Below are positions 54,093 to 54,117 of a DNA stretch of 54,117 bases, piece after piece. The notes below the pieces were generated by a model that saw only the letters and a list, made by a program, of their open reading frames with translations, searched no databases and was not told where the DNA came from. Origin of the DNA: Cyanobacteria bacterium RU_5_0 (GTDB taxonomy: Bacteria > Cyanobacteriota > Cyanobacteriia > Elainellales > Elainellaceae); the NCBI GenBank assembly GCA_012033255.1, contig JAAUSF010000022.1:1-54117 (forward strand). Reading direction: 5' to 3'. Position numbers and translations under genes: made by a program. How positions within the stretch are numbered: the first letter of the stretch is position 1; each line of letters begins with the position of its first letter.

Positions 54093-54117
54093 CCCTTTAA
54101 ACGGTTAACACCCAACT

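Noticed and set aside
1..54117. tRNA, rRNA, tmRNA or riboswitch genes
   Set aside because: No cloverleaf with a GTTC-type T-loop, rRNA segment or known riboswitch core was recognised by eye; a covariance-model search would be needed to exclude them fully.

Overview
The window comes from a photosynthetic cyanobacterium, probably filamentous and Leptolyngbya-like. It carries the photosystem II gene psb30, many cyanobacteria-specific families (DUF2949, DUF3143, DUF760, Slr1339-like, YaaW-like) and very frequent CGATCG/GCGATCGC (HIP1-type) sites on both strands. I found no rRNA, tRNA or CRISPR array and no intact transposase gene. Mobile-element traces are limited to short palindromic, MITE-like repeats.

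Layout. 0.2-2.7 kb: rhomboid protease, rimM, DUF2103 plus clpS, and a VOC protein. 2.7-3.3 kb: a nest of interspersed repeats. 3.3-5.8 kb: an exported SH3-like protein, prs and psb30. 6.0-7.3 kb: a Cys-cluster protein and two half-size UPF0016 (manganese exporter type) genes, a plausible PSII/Mn neighbourhood. 7.3-9.8 kb: a DXCF-type cyanobacteriochrome histidine kinase and a DUF72 gene. 10.3-13.8 kb: dnaK (split by a frameshift) and dnaJ. 13.9-17.5 kb: accB/efp, and a TLP40-type cyclophilin overlapping a frameshifted thiL. 17.7-20.9 kb: zinc peptidase, DUF760, mutY and a decayed F420-type reductase. 20.9-24.1 kb: a Slr1339-like protein, three tandem von Willebrand A genes and a small conserved gene. 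24.1-26.3 kb: a Ser/Thr kinase-WD40 protein (frameshifted). 26.4-30.5 kb: hydrolase, DUF3143, membrane J-protein, YaaW-like protein and a flavoprotein. 30.6-34.9 kb: a locus with a CHAT-FHA protease and an FHA-PrsW intramembrane protease. 35-37.7 kb: def, alkA-like, DUF2949 and a cysteine hydrolase. 37.9-45.1 kb: a Calx-beta/RTX secreted protein and a secreted two-nuclease fusion. 45.7-49.1 kb: an alpha/alpha-toroid protein and a glycosyltransferase. 49.7-53.0 kb: a large acidic membrane protein. 53.2-54.0 kb: a decayed threonyl-tRNA synthetase fragment behind two tandem threonine-rich leader peptides, each followed by a terminator.

The most unusual parts are (i) the tandem threonine attenuators on the minus strand at the right end, (ii) the two FHA-linked proteases at 30.6-34.9 kb, (iii) the unannotated-looking CBCR photosensor kinase, and (iv) three single-base frameshifts in otherwise well-kept genes (dnaK, thiL, the WD40 kinase). 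Two of these frameshifts lie at CGATCG sites, which raises the question of systematic sequencing error versus real decay.
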